Below are positions 1-7,707 of a stretch of DNA of 64,000 nt, one piece after another. Source of the DNA: Nocardioides humilatus. Its GTDB lineage: Bacteria; Actinomycetota; Actinomycetes; Propionibacteriales; Nocardioidaceae. The stretch is from the NCBI RefSeq assembly GCF_008373755.1, contig NZ_VUJV01000006.1, positions 1-64,000 on the forward strand, read 5' to 3'. The notes beneath the pieces are model-generated. The model had not been told where the DNA came from and searched no databases. It worked only from the letters and a program-made list of their open reading frames with translations. Every line of letters begins with the position of its first letter. Within the stretch, counting starts at the first letter, position 1. The position numbers and the translations under genes are program-made.

Positions 1-30
1 GAGAGTAGGACGCCGCCGGACAATCTTTGA

Positions 31-58
31 GTAGAGGCCACCCCCGGGTGGCCTCTAC
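31..58. terminator. Intrinsic terminator-like hairpin at window start
   Basis: A perfect inverted repeat with 12-13 bp GC-rich arms (left arm begins GTAGAGGCCACC) and a 2-4 base loop, followed by the AT-rich run GCTATTTACAA. It lies between an unseen upstream gene and the TPR gene at 100, so it most likely ends the upstream transcript. It has no long T tract, as is usual for high-GC actinobacteria. Confidence 0.7.
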
Positions 59-99
59 GCTATTTACAACGAGTTTCAATCTGAAGAGAGTGAGTCGTC

Positions 100-1053
100 G
101 TGGCAGAGCAACGACGGAGCAAGCCCGGAGCGTCTGGATCAGGACGCTCCGGCGGTCCGCGTCGCAGTAGCGACGGTCCAGCCGCTCGCGGCGAGGGTAA
201 CAAGTCCCGCGGAGGCCAGGGCCAGTCGCGGGGAGGCCGTGGAGCCGGCGAGGACAAGCGGCGCGACAGCCGCGCCGCCGGCCAGCGCCGACCCGAGCGT
301 GCGGGCGGTCCCGGACCGAAGAAGCGTCCGTCCGAGAAGCCGGATGCAGCTGAGCGCACCGCAGCACAGCAGGTCTACGACGGTCCGCCGCTCCCTGAGG
401 ACATCACCGGCAAGGAACTCGCTGCCGATGTCCGCGCTCAGCTGCGCAGCCTCCCGGAGAAGCTGGCTCTCCGCGTCGCACGGCACCTCGCTGCTGCCGG
501 CGCGATGATCGACGACGAGCCTGAGGTCGCCTACCAGCACACGTTGGCAGCGCGGAGCCGTGCGCCCCGCCTCGCTGTGGTGCGCGAGGCAACCGGCGAA
601 GCGGCCTACGCCGCTGGCCGTTACGCAGAAGCGCTCGCCGAGCTGCGGGCCGCGAAGCGGATGAACGGTGCAACGGCCTACCTGCCGATCATGGCCGACT
701 GTCACCGCGCCCTCGGGAATGCCAAACGAGCGCTCGAGCTGGCGAAGAGCCCGTCGGTGGCACGATTCTCGACGGCCGCCAAGGCGGAGATGACGATCGT
801 CGAGGCCGGCGCGCGCCGGGACCTCGGCCAGATGGACGCGGCACTGCGCACGCTGGAGCTCGCTCCGATCAACAGCAAGAGCCGTGAGTCATGGTCGGTG
901 CGGCTGCGCTACGCGTATGCCGACACGCTGGAGGCGGCGGGCCGCGAGCGCGAGGCGCTCAGCTGGTTCCACCGCACCAACGCGATCGACGCCGAGGAGC
1001 TCACCGACGCCGCCGATCGTGCCGAGGCGCTGGAGGCGCGCGTCAAGGACTGA
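100..1053 (+). CDS. TPR-like protein with disordered basic N-terminus
   Basis: A 317-residue cytoplasmic protein with no signal peptide. Residues 1-90 are low complexity, rich in Arg, Gly, Ser and Pro with RGG-like motifs, and probably disordered and RNA- or protein-binding. Residues about 110-315 are helical with repeating Ala/Leu/Tyr/Arg spacing typical of tetratricopeptide repeats (for example AGRYAEALAELRAAKRM and AGREREALSWFHRTNAID). The GTG start follows a purine-rich GAAGAGAG site about nine bases upstream. Proteins of this layout occur widely in actinobacteria, but I know no assigned function. It probably acts as a scaffold (inference). The next gene is convergent. Confidence 0.75.
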   Translation: MAEQRRSKPGASGSGRSGGPRRSSDGPAARGEGNKSRGGQGQSRGGRGAGEDKRRDSRAAGQRRPERAGGPGPKKRPSEKPDAAERTAAQQVYDGPPLPEDITGKELAADVRAQLRSLPEKLALRVARHLAAAGAMIDDEPEVAYQHTLAARSRAPRLAVVREATGEAAYAAGRYAEALAELRAAKRMNGATAYLPIMADCHRALGNAKRALELAKSPSVARFSTAAKAEMTIVEAGARRDLGQMDAALRTLELAPINSKSRESWSVRLRYAYADTLEAAGREREALSWFHRTNAIDAEELTDAADRAEALEARVKD

Positions 1054-1067
1054 CGAGTGCGGTGGGC

Positions 1068-1793
1068 TCAGAGGCTGGTGCCTGAGCCGCCGTCGTCGGT
1101 CTCCGACGTGGTCTCGGACGGGACGACGTCAGAGGGCGCGTCTGACGGTGCATCGTTCGTCGCGTCGCCGTCGTCCTTGTCGTCGTCCGAGTCGGCATCC
1201 GGGTCCTGCTCGGGCCGATCGGTCGGCGTGTTGATGTCGCCTTGGTCGACCTCGCCCGGCGTGCCCTGGGCGAAGGTGAGGGTCGCTCCTTCGATGCCGG
1301 CCTCGGATGTCGCCCACCGGATACCGTCGTGATAGCTCACCTCGAGCTGTCCGATGTGGACCGTGGTCGGTGCGGAAGCGCTGACCACGAGGACGATCGA
1401 GTCGCCTTCGGTGAAGTCCACGTCCTTCGCGTCCACCAGGGACGTGCAGAACGGCGAGGCATCGGTCGTGACGCTGACGGTGCCCCCGGAGCAGACCTTC
1501 GCCTCGACGGAGACGTCGGCGTCGGAGTCGACGTCCACCTCGATCTTGTCGATGTGGATGGTGCGGTCGAACTCGTCGCTGACGGCCCACATGCCCACGT
1601 AGACGTCCTGCCCGACGGCACCGCCACCCTCTGCGGTCTCGCTGGAGGTGGTGAGTCCGTCGGGGGTCTTGAGGTACCAGACCACCCAGCCGATGGCCAG
1701 GAGGACGATGCCGACGATCGTCAGGATCCGCGGCAGCTTCGAGCGCTTGGCGCGGGTCGGACGGTGCGGCATCTCGAGAGACCTGGACGTCAT
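1068..1793 (-). CDS. Membrane-anchored protein with acidic C-terminal tail
   Basis: About 241 residues, unrecognised. It has a short basic cytoplasmic N-terminus, one transmembrane helix (IVGIVLLAIGWVVWYL) and an extracellular beta-rich domain of about 140 residues with two cysteines that could form a disulfide. The C-terminal 50 residues are an acidic Asp/Ser/Thr/Pro tail, likely a flexible wall-spanning or surface segment. The start is uncertain: in-frame options are GTG at 1811, ATG at 1793 and ATG at 1772. I chose 1793 because a TATCGT -10-like element sits just upstream, which would suit a leaderless message. It is convergent with the TPR gene and divergent from the hydrolase at 1849. 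Confidence 0.6.
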   Translation of the reverse strand: MTSRSLEMPHRPTRAKRSKLPRILTIVGIVLLAIGWVVWYLKTPDGLTTSSETAEGGGAVGQDVYVGMWAVSDEFDRTIHIDKIEVDVDSDADVSVEAKVCSGGTVSVTTDASPFCTSLVDAKDVDFTEGDSIVLVVSASAPTTVHIGQLEVSYHDGIRWATSEAGIEGATLTFAQGTPGEVDQGDINTPTDRPEQDPDADSDDDKDDGDATNDAPSDAPSDVVPSETTSETDDGGSGTSL

Positions 1794-1848
1794 GGTCGAA
1801 CGATAGGACACCGGTGAGTGTGACCACGCAGCGTGTCAGACTCGCGGC

Positions 1849-2763
1849 ATGTCGCAGCGTCAACAGCTCCGTAGGCCCACCCTCGAGGGCAATGTGGCCG
1901 TCCGGGACGGCCGGCGCCTGAGCTTCGCCGAGTACGGCTCGCACACCGGCCCGGCGATCGTCTGGATGCACGGCACGCCCGGCGCGCGTCGGCAGATCCC
2001 GGTCGACGCGAGGACCTACGCCGAGGAGCACGGTCTGCGCATCATCGGCATCGACCGCCCCGGCATCGGGTCGTCGACGCCGTACCTCTATCCGAACGTC
2101 CTGGACTGGACCGAGGACCTCGCTCTGTTGCTCGACGCGCTCGGCATCGACACGGTCCGCGTCATCGGCCTCTCCGGGGGCGGGCCCTACGCGCTGGCCG
2201 CCGGTGCTGCCCTGCCGGACCGTGTGGTGGGCGTCGGCGTTCTCGGGGGAGTGGCTCCCACGCGCGGGGTCGATGCCGTCGACGGTGGGCCGATCCAGCT
2301 CGCCGTACGTCTGGCGCCCTTGCTCGCCGCCTGCCGGGTGCCGCTCGGTGTCGGCCTGACGGCCGCGATCCGCACGGTCAAGCCGCTCGCCGGTGCCGGC
2401 CTCGATCTCTACGCGCGCTTCCAGCCGCCCGGTGACAAGAACCTGCTGTCGCGGCCGGAGTTCAAGGCGATGTTCCTCGACGACCTTCTCAACGGGAGTC
2501 GCTTCCAGACGTCGGCTCCGTTGTCCGACCTGGTGCTCTTCACCCGCGAGTGGGGGTTCGACCTGGCCGATGTCCGTGTGCCGGTGCGCTGGTGGCACGG
2601 CGACGCCGACCACATCGTGCCCTTCCGACACGGCGAGCACGTGGTCGGTCGACTGCCGGAGGCGACGATGTCGGTGATCGACGGCGAGAGCCACCTGGGC
2701 GGTCTTGGGATCCCGGCGGCGGTCCTCAGCGACCTGATGGCGCTCGACGCGGTTCGGCGTTGA
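1849..2763 (+). CDS. Alpha/beta hydrolase
   Basis: A 304-residue cytoplasmic alpha/beta-hydrolase. The oxyanion motif HGTPG is at about residues 41-45. The nucleophile elbow G-L-S-G-G places Ser109. The acid is in WHGDADHIVP and the catalytic His in GESHLGG near the C-terminus, so the triad is complete. The Gly-rich G-L-S-G-G-G-P elbow resembles proline iminopeptidase and epoxide-hydrolase-like members, but the substrate cannot be read from sequence. It stands alone, and a weak inverted repeat follows the stop (CGGCCCG at 2767-2773 and CGGGCCG at 2791-2797). Confidence 0.85.
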   Translation: MSQRQQLRRPTLEGNVAVRDGRRLSFAEYGSHTGPAIVWMHGTPGARRQIPVDARTYAEEHGLRIIGIDRPGIGSSTPYLYPNVLDWTEDLALLLDALGIDTVRVIGLSGGGPYALAAGAALPDRVVGVGVLGGVAPTRGVDAVDGGPIQLAVRLAPLLAACRVPLGVGLTAAIRTVKPLAGAGLDLYARFQPPGDKNLLSRPEFKAMFLDDLLNGSRFQTSAPLSDLVLFTREWGFDLADVRVPVRWWHGDADHIVPFRHGEHVVGRLPEATMSVIDGESHLGGLGIPAAVLSDLMALDAVRR

Positions 2764-2961
2764 AATCGGCCCGTTTGACGTGATTTTCGCCGGGCCGCGT
2801 CGACTACTGGTGCGCAAGCGCCCCATGGGTCACAATGGGTGGCACAACTACACATTTGTCACTTCGATGCACCGCTCTCACGGGCACCGGTCTGACCTCC
2901 GAGAAGAGACCGCTGGGGAAGGCGTAGCTCACGCCGGAGGAAGGGCAGAACGAGGAGTGTC

Positions 2962-3474
2962 GTGGTGACCACCAGCAACAGTGCAACCAGGGGCGTTTTC
3001 TACGTCCACTCTGCGCCGTCCGCGTTGTGCCCTCATGTCGAGTGGGCCGTGGGCGGTGTCCTTGGCGTCCCCGTGAACCCCCACTGGACGCCGCAGCCGG
3101 CCCAGGCCGGCACCTATCGCTGCGAGTTCTCTTGGAGCGGGAAGCCGGGCTCAGGGGCCGCCATCGCGTCGGCGCTGCGTGGGTGGCTCCACCTTCGCTT
3201 CGAGGTGACCGAGGAGCCGACCTCATCGACCGAGGGCGCCCGGTTCTCCTCGACGCCTGACCTGGGTGTCTTCCACGCCGTCACCGGCATCCACGGCGAC
3301 ATCATGATCCCCGAGGACCGTCTGAAGGCCGCCGTGGTGCGTGCCGCGCTCGGCGAGGTCACGATCGAGAACGAGATCGACAAGCTGCTCGGCAAGCCGT
3401 GGGACGACGAGCTGGAGACCTTCCGGCACGCCGGCGAGGGCGCGCCTGTCCGCTGGCTCCACCAGGTTGTGTAG
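2962..3474 (+). CDS. DUF3145 family protein
   Basis: A 170-residue protein recognised as DUF3145, an actinobacterial family usually found beside the fatty-acid synthase operon, as here (accD lies convergently downstream). Recognisable segments are GVFYVHSAPSALCPHVEWA near the N-terminus and the ending GAPVRWLHQVV. There is no signal peptide or TM segment, and function is unknown. The GTG start has a GAGGAG site at 2952-2957 with four-base spacing. Its last codons and stop lie in sequence resembling the repeat unit that follows. Confidence 0.85.
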   Translation: MVTTSNSATRGVFYVHSAPSALCPHVEWAVGGVLGVPVNPHWTPQPAQAGTYRCEFSWSGKPGSGAAIASALRGWLHLRFEVTEEPTSSTEGARFSSTPDLGVFHAVTGIHGDIMIPEDRLKAAVVRAALGEVTIENEIDKLLGKPWDDELETFRHAGEGAPVRWLHQVV

Positions 3475-3656
3475 GCCAGCGACTGCCCGAGGAACGAGGG
3501 CAGTCGCGAGGGCCTACCAGGTTGAGTAGCCGGCGCGGCTGAGGAACGAAGCCGCGGTCCGGCGTATCGAAACCCGGTGACGTGCGCACCCACAGCAGGG
3601 CGGGCATGTCACCGCGTCTCGATACGCCCTCGCCTAGCGGCTCGGGCTACTCGACG
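3459..3656. repeat. Composite palindromic repeat between convergent genes
   Basis: Two direct units each start with a version of CCAGGTTGNGTAG and contain a hairpin with the same nine-base loop GAGGAACGA but unrelated stems: CGACTGCCC/GGGCAGTCG (3480-3506) and CGCGGCT/AGCCGCG in the second unit. The second unit ends in GGCGTATCGAAAC (from 3561). A 21-bp arm (3561-3581) pairs with 3608-3628 (19 of 21 matches), followed by an inverted third unit (3626-3655). The array probably ends both DUF3145 and accD transcripts. It is REP/BIME-like in form. Confidence 0.75.
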
Positions 3657-3684
3657 AGCGAGCAGCCCGAGCTCATCGACGAAC

Positions 3685-5145
3685 TCAGAGTGGGATGTTG
3701 CCGTGCTGCCCGCGGCTCACGCCGCTGGTCTGTACGGCGTCGCTGATGGCTCGCGCGATGGCGGTGCGCGTCGCGGCGGGCTGGACGACCTCGTCGACCA
3801 CGCCGATCTCGACCGCCTTGTCGACGCCTCCGGCGATCCGCTCGTGCTCAGCGGCGAGCTCGGCCTCGACCCGCGGACGCAGGTCTGCGGAGACCTCGGC
3901 CAGCTTGCGTCGGTGGAGGATGCGCACGGCCGCGACCGCGCCCATGACGGCGACCTCGGCCCCGGGCCAGGCGAAGACCTTCGTCGCGCCGATGGAGCGT
4001 GAGTTCATCGCGATGTAGGCGCCGCCGTAGGTCTTGCGGGTCACCAGGGTGACGCGGGGGACGACGCACTCGCCGAAGGCGTGGAGGAGCTTGGCTCCGC
4101 GGCGTACGACGCCGTCCCACTCCTGGCCGACCCCGGGCAGGTAACCGGGGACGTCGACGATCACGACGAGCGGCACACCGAAGGCGTCGCACATCCGCAC
4201 GAAGCGGGCTGCCTTCTCCGCCGACAGCGAGTCGAGGCAGCCGCCGAGGCGGAGCGGGTTGTTGGCGACCACGCCGACGGTGCGTCCGCCGAGGCGGCCG
4301 AGAGCGGTGACGATGTTGGGTGCCCAGCGCGCGTGGAGCTCGAGCATCGAGCCGTCGTCGAGCAGACCCTCGACGAGGGGGTGGACGTCGTAGGCACGCT
4401 TGGTGTTCTCGGGGAGGTGGCCCTCGAGGTCCCGGTCCTCGATCCGGTCGAGCAGCATGCTGCCCTGCGAACCGAGCAGGCCGGCGAGGTCGCGGGCCCG
4501 CTGAAGGGCCTCGTCCTCGGACTCGGTGACCACGTGCACGACGCCGGAGCGGCGTCCGTGCGGCTCGGGTCCGCCGAGGCGGAGCATGTCGACGTCCTCG
4601 CCCGTCACCGAACGGACGACCTCGGGACCGGTCACGAAGATCCGGCCCTCCGGTCCGAGGATGACGATGTCGGTCAGCGCAGGTCCGTAGGCGGCGCCGC
4701 CGGCGGCAGGCCCGAGCACGACCGAGATCTGCGGGATCACTCCCGAGGCCTGGGTCATGACCTGGAAGATGCGCCCGACCGCGTGCAGCGACAGCACGCC
4801 TTCGGCAAGCCGGGCACCGCCGGAGTGCCACAGGCCGATGATCGGCACACGGTCGACGAGCGCCCGGTGATAGGCGTCGACGACGACGCGGCAACCGAGG
4901 TCGCCCATCGCGCCACCCATCACGGTGGCGTCGGAACAGAAGGCGACGACACGGGTGCCGTCGACGGTGCCGACCGCGGCGACCATGCCCGAGTCGTCGT
5001 CGGGCGTGATCAGCTCGAGCGAGCCGTCGTCGAGGAGAGCCGCGAGCCGGAGGACCGGGTTGCGGGGGTCCTCGGACCGGTCGACCTTGGCCGGCTTGGC
5101 CACCGCCGATGCAACGGTCTCAGGACGTTGGTCGAGAGCGGTCAT
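3685..5145 (-). CDS. accD: Acyl-CoA carboxylase carboxyltransferase beta subunit (AccD6-like)
   Basis: A 486-residue biotin-dependent carboxyltransferase with both N- and C-terminal crotonase-fold halves. The first half has the glycine-rich acyl-CoA site (LWHSGGARLAEG, VLGPAAGGAAYGPAL). The second has VIVDVPGYLPGVGQE and TRKTYGGAYIAMNSRSIGA, which bind carboxybiotin. It transfers CO2 from carboxybiotin to acetyl-CoA (and perhaps propionyl-CoA) to make the malonyl-CoA used by the genes upstream. As last gene of the fab operon it matches mycobacterial accD6. Only three bases separate it from fabF. The biotin carboxylase/BCCP alpha subunit is not in the window. Confidence 0.93.
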   Translation of the reverse strand: MTALDQRPETVASAVAKPAKVDRSEDPRNPVLRLAALLDDGSLELITPDDDSGMVAAVGTVDGTRVVAFCSDATVMGGAMGDLGCRVVVDAYHRALVDRVPIIGLWHSGGARLAEGVLSLHAVGRIFQVMTQASGVIPQISVVLGPAAGGAAYGPALTDIVILGPEGRIFVTGPEVVRSVTGEDVDMLRLGGPEPHGRRSGVVHVVTESEDEALQRARDLAGLLGSQGSMLLDRIEDRDLEGHLPENTKRAYDVHPLVEGLLDDGSMLELHARWAPNIVTALGRLGGRTVGVVANNPLRLGGCLDSLSAEKAARFVRMCDAFGVPLVVIVDVPGYLPGVGQEWDGVVRRGAKLLHAFGECVVPRVTLVTRKTYGGAYIAMNSRSIGATKVFAWPGAEVAVMGAVAAVRILHRRKLAEVSADLRPRVEAELAAEHERIAGGVDKAVEIGVVDEVVQPAATRTAIARAISDAVQTSGVSRGQHGNIPL

Positions 5146-5148
5146 GGT

Positions 5149-6405
5149 TCAGCCCACCGATCCGAATGCGACGGCGACGTTGGCGCCACCGAAGCCGAAG
5201 GAGTTGTTGAGCGCGACGATGTCGCCCAGCGGGAGGTCCCGTGGCTTGGTCGCGATGTCGAGCTCGACCTGGGGGTCGAGGTTGTCGAGGTTGATGGTCG
5301 GGGGAGCGAGGCGGTGGTGGAGCGCCAGGACCGTTGCCACGGCCTCGAGCGCGCCCGCGCCGCCGAGCAGGTGCCCGGTCATCGACTTGGTGCCGCTGAC
5401 GACCACGTCGGAGGCATGGCCGCCGAGCGTGGCGTGGAGCATGAGCGCCTCGGCGACGTCGCCCTGCGGGGTCGAGGTCGCGTGGGCGTTGACGTGGGCC
5501 ACGTCGGCGGGGTCGATGTCGCCGTCGGCGAGCGCACGCTGGATGGCGCGGGTGCCGCCACGACCCTGCGGGTCGGGCTGGGCGATGTCGTGGGAGTCGG
5601 CGGTGATGCCGGCGCCGAGGACCTCGGCGTAGATCCGCGCACCGCGGGCCTGCGCGTGCTCGAGCGACTCGAGCACGAGCGCACCCGCACCCTCACCGAG
5701 GACGAACCCGTCCCGCGCGGTGTCCCAGGGGCGGGAGATCGTCGTTGGGTCGCCCTCGTTCTTGGAGAGTGCCATCATGTTGGCGAACGCGGCGACCGGC
5801 AGCGGGTGGATGGCCGCCTCGGTGCCGCCGGCCAGCACGACGTCGGCACGGCCGAGCCGGATCTGGTCGGCTGCGAGGGCGATCGCCTCGTTGCCGGAGG
5901 CGCACGCGGACACCGGCGTGTTGACGGCCGCACGGGCGCCGATCTCCAGGCTGATGGTCGCGGCGGGGGCGTTGGCCATGAGCATGGGTACGGCGAGCGG
6001 GGAGACCCGTCGCGGGCCCTTCTCGAGCATGGCGTCGTAGTTGCTCAGCAGCGTCTGGACGCCGCCGATCCCCGAGGCCATGGCGACCCCGACCCGGTCG
6101 CCGTCGAGCTCGCCTGCTGCCTGGGCGACGTCGAGGCCGGCGTCGTGCCACGCCTCGGTCGCTGCGATCAGGGCGAACTGCGACGACCGGTCGAGGCGGC
6201 GTGCCCGGACCCGGTCGAGGACGTCGGTGGGCTCGACTGCCGCCACACCTGCGATGCGGACCGCGAGGTCCGCGAAACGCGGGTCCTCGATCGGGCGCAC
6301 GCCGGACTCGCCGGCGAGCATCTTCTCCCAGGTGGTGGCCGCGTCACCGGCCAGCGGGTTGGTGGTGCCGAGGCCGGTGACGACGACGCGGGTGCGGGCG
6401 GTCAC
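5149..6405 (-). CDS. fabF: 3-oxoacyl-ACP synthase II
   Basis: A 418-residue condensing enzyme that elongates acyl-ACP with malonyl-ACP. The Cys-His-His triad is complete: Cys168 in SACASGNEA, His308 in NAHATSTPQGD and His345 in KSMTGHLLGGAGA, with Lys340 before it. The C-terminal NNSFGFGGANV loop is also present. Length and motifs fit FabF/KasA. It lies two bases downstream of acpP and three upstream of accD, within the fatty-acid operon. Only one FabF-type enzyme is present here, whereas mycobacteria have the kasA/kasB pair in this position. Confidence 0.95.
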   Translation of the reverse strand: MTARTRVVVTGLGTTNPLAGDAATTWEKMLAGESGVRPIEDPRFADLAVRIAGVAAVEPTDVLDRVRARRLDRSSQFALIAATEAWHDAGLDVAQAAGELDGDRVGVAMASGIGGVQTLLSNYDAMLEKGPRRVSPLAVPMLMANAPAATISLEIGARAAVNTPVSACASGNEAIALAADQIRLGRADVVLAGGTEAAIHPLPVAAFANMMALSKNEGDPTTISRPWDTARDGFVLGEGAGALVLESLEHAQARGARIYAEVLGAGITADSHDIAQPDPQGRGGTRAIQRALADGDIDPADVAHVNAHATSTPQGDVAEALMLHATLGGHASDVVVSGTKSMTGHLLGGAGALEAVATVLALHHRLAPPTINLDNLDPQVELDIATKPRDLPLGDIVALNNSFGFGGANVAVAFGSVG

Positions 6406-6407
6406 GA

Positions 6408-6656
6408 TCAGGCTGCCGCGCGGGCGGACTCGATGTAGGAGACGGCGTCGCCGACGGTCTTCAGGTTCTTGACCTGGTCGTCGGGAATGGTGACGCCGAA
6501 CTTCTCCTCGGCCTCGACGACGACCTCGACCATCGAGAGCGAGTCGACGTCGAGGTCCTCGACGAACGACTTGTCCAGCTGGACGTCGTCGGCGTCGACG
6601 CCGGCGACCTCGTTGACGATCTCGGCGAGGGCTGCGCGGATCTCTTCGGTGCTCAT
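6408..6656 (-). CDS. acpP: Acyl carrier protein
   Basis: An 82-residue acidic four-helix acyl carrier protein. The phosphopantetheine serine is Ser39 in the DVDSLSMVEV motif, and the following helix carries the acidic recognition face (VVEAEEKFGV). It shuttles growing acyl chains between FabH, FabF and the reductase/dehydratase enzymes, which are not in this window. It lacks the long C-terminal extension of mycobacterial AcpM. An AGGAG site sits ahead of the ATG in the 49-base gap after fabH. Confidence 0.95.
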   Translation of the reverse strand: MSTEEIRAALAEIVNEVAGVDADDVQLDKSFVEDLDVDSLSMVEVVVEAEEKFGVTIPDDQVKNLKTVGDAVSYIESARAAA

Positions 6657-6705
6657 CTGTTCTCCTGCTTCATCTTCTTGGGGGTGGTGGGTGGTGCTTG
6701 GGGGA

Positions 6706-7707
6706 TCAGGGGAGGGTGACGACCTGGGCCGCGTAGGACAGTCCGGCCCCGAACGCGATCAGGAGGGCGACGTCGCCCGACTTCGCGTCGCCGTCGCGGA
6801 TCATCCGCTCGAGCGCGAGCGGCACGGATGCCGCGGAGGTGTTGCCGGAGTCGATGACGTCGCGGGCGATCTTGACGTGGGCGGGCAGCTTCATCGACCG
6901 CGCCAGGGCGTCGGTGATGCGGTTGTTGGCCTGGTGCGGGATGAAGCAGTCGAGCTCGTCGATCGTCACGCCGGCGCGGTCGAGGGCCTGGTGCGCGACC
7001 TTGCCCATGGAGAAGGACGCCCAGCGGAAGACCTCGTTGCCCTGCATGACCAGGTGCGGCATCTCCGGAGCGTCGGCGGCGATCGCGTCGCGCCAGTCCT
7101 CCTTCTGCCGGATCAGGTCGTACTGCTCGCCGTCGGAGCCCCAGACGACCGGGCCGATGGCCGGCGTCTCGCTCGGGCCGACGACCACGGCGCCCGCGCC
7201 GTCGGCGAAGATGAACGCCGTGCCGCGGTCGGTCCGGCTCGTGATGTCGGAGAGTCGCTCGACGCCGATCACGACGACGTAACGGGCGCTGCCGCCGCGC
7301 ACCAGGTCGTTGGCCATCGCGACGCCGTGGCAGAACCCGGCGCAGGCAGCGGAGACGTCGAATGCGGCGGCTCCGTCGGTGCCGAGCTCGTGGGCGACCA
7401 TCGTCGCGGCCGAGGGGGTCTGGAGCAGGTGGCTCACGGTCGCCACGATCACGCAGTCGACCTGGCGCGGGTCGATGCCCGCGGCCTCGAGCGCGTCCCG
7501 CGACGCGCTCACCGACATCGCGACGACGGTCTCGCTCTCGTCGGCGAACCGGCGCGTCTTGATGCCGGATCGCTGCTGGACCCACTCGTCGCTGGAGTCG
7601 ATGGCGTCGACGATCTCGGAGTTGGGGACGACCCGAGCCGGGCGGTAGGCGCCCACGCCCAGGATGCCGGCGTACGCCGACCCCTGCTCGACCTTCAGGG
7701 TGGTCAC
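6706..7707 (-). CDS. fabH: 3-oxoacyl-ACP synthase III
   Basis: A 333-residue FabH that starts chain synthesis by condensing an acyl-CoA primer with malonyl-ACP. The catalytic triad is Cys122 (SAACAGF), His258 (PHQANNR) and Asn289 (GNTSAASVP). The start is GTG at 7707: its GTGA overlaps the fabD stop by four bases, and the protein then begins TTLKVEQGSAYAGILGVGAY as expected for the family. A longer in-frame extension into fabD is a shadow. FabH inside the operon is the Streptomyces-like arrangement. Mycobacteria lack it in the corresponding cluster. Confidence 0.93.
   Translation of the reverse strand: MTTLKVEQGSAYAGILGVGAYRPARVVPNSEIVDAIDSSDEWVQQRSGIKTRRFADESETVVAMSVSASRDALEAAGIDPRQVDCVIVATVSHLLQTPSAATMVAHELGTDGAAAFDVSAACAGFCHGVAMANDLVRGGSARYVVVIGVERLSDITSRTDRGTAFIFADGAGAVVVGPSETPAIGPVVWGSDGEQYDLIRQKEDWRDAIAADAPEMPHLVMQGNEVFRWASFSMGKVAHQALDRAGVTIDELDCFIPHQANNRITDALARSMKLPAHVKIARDVIDSGNTSAASVPLALERMIRDGDAKSGDVALLIAFGAGLSYAAQVVTLP

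Noticed and set aside
4081-6438. 785-residue open frame antisense to accD and fabF
   Set aside because: It spans two well-defined enzymes on the other strand and has no start signal or motif.
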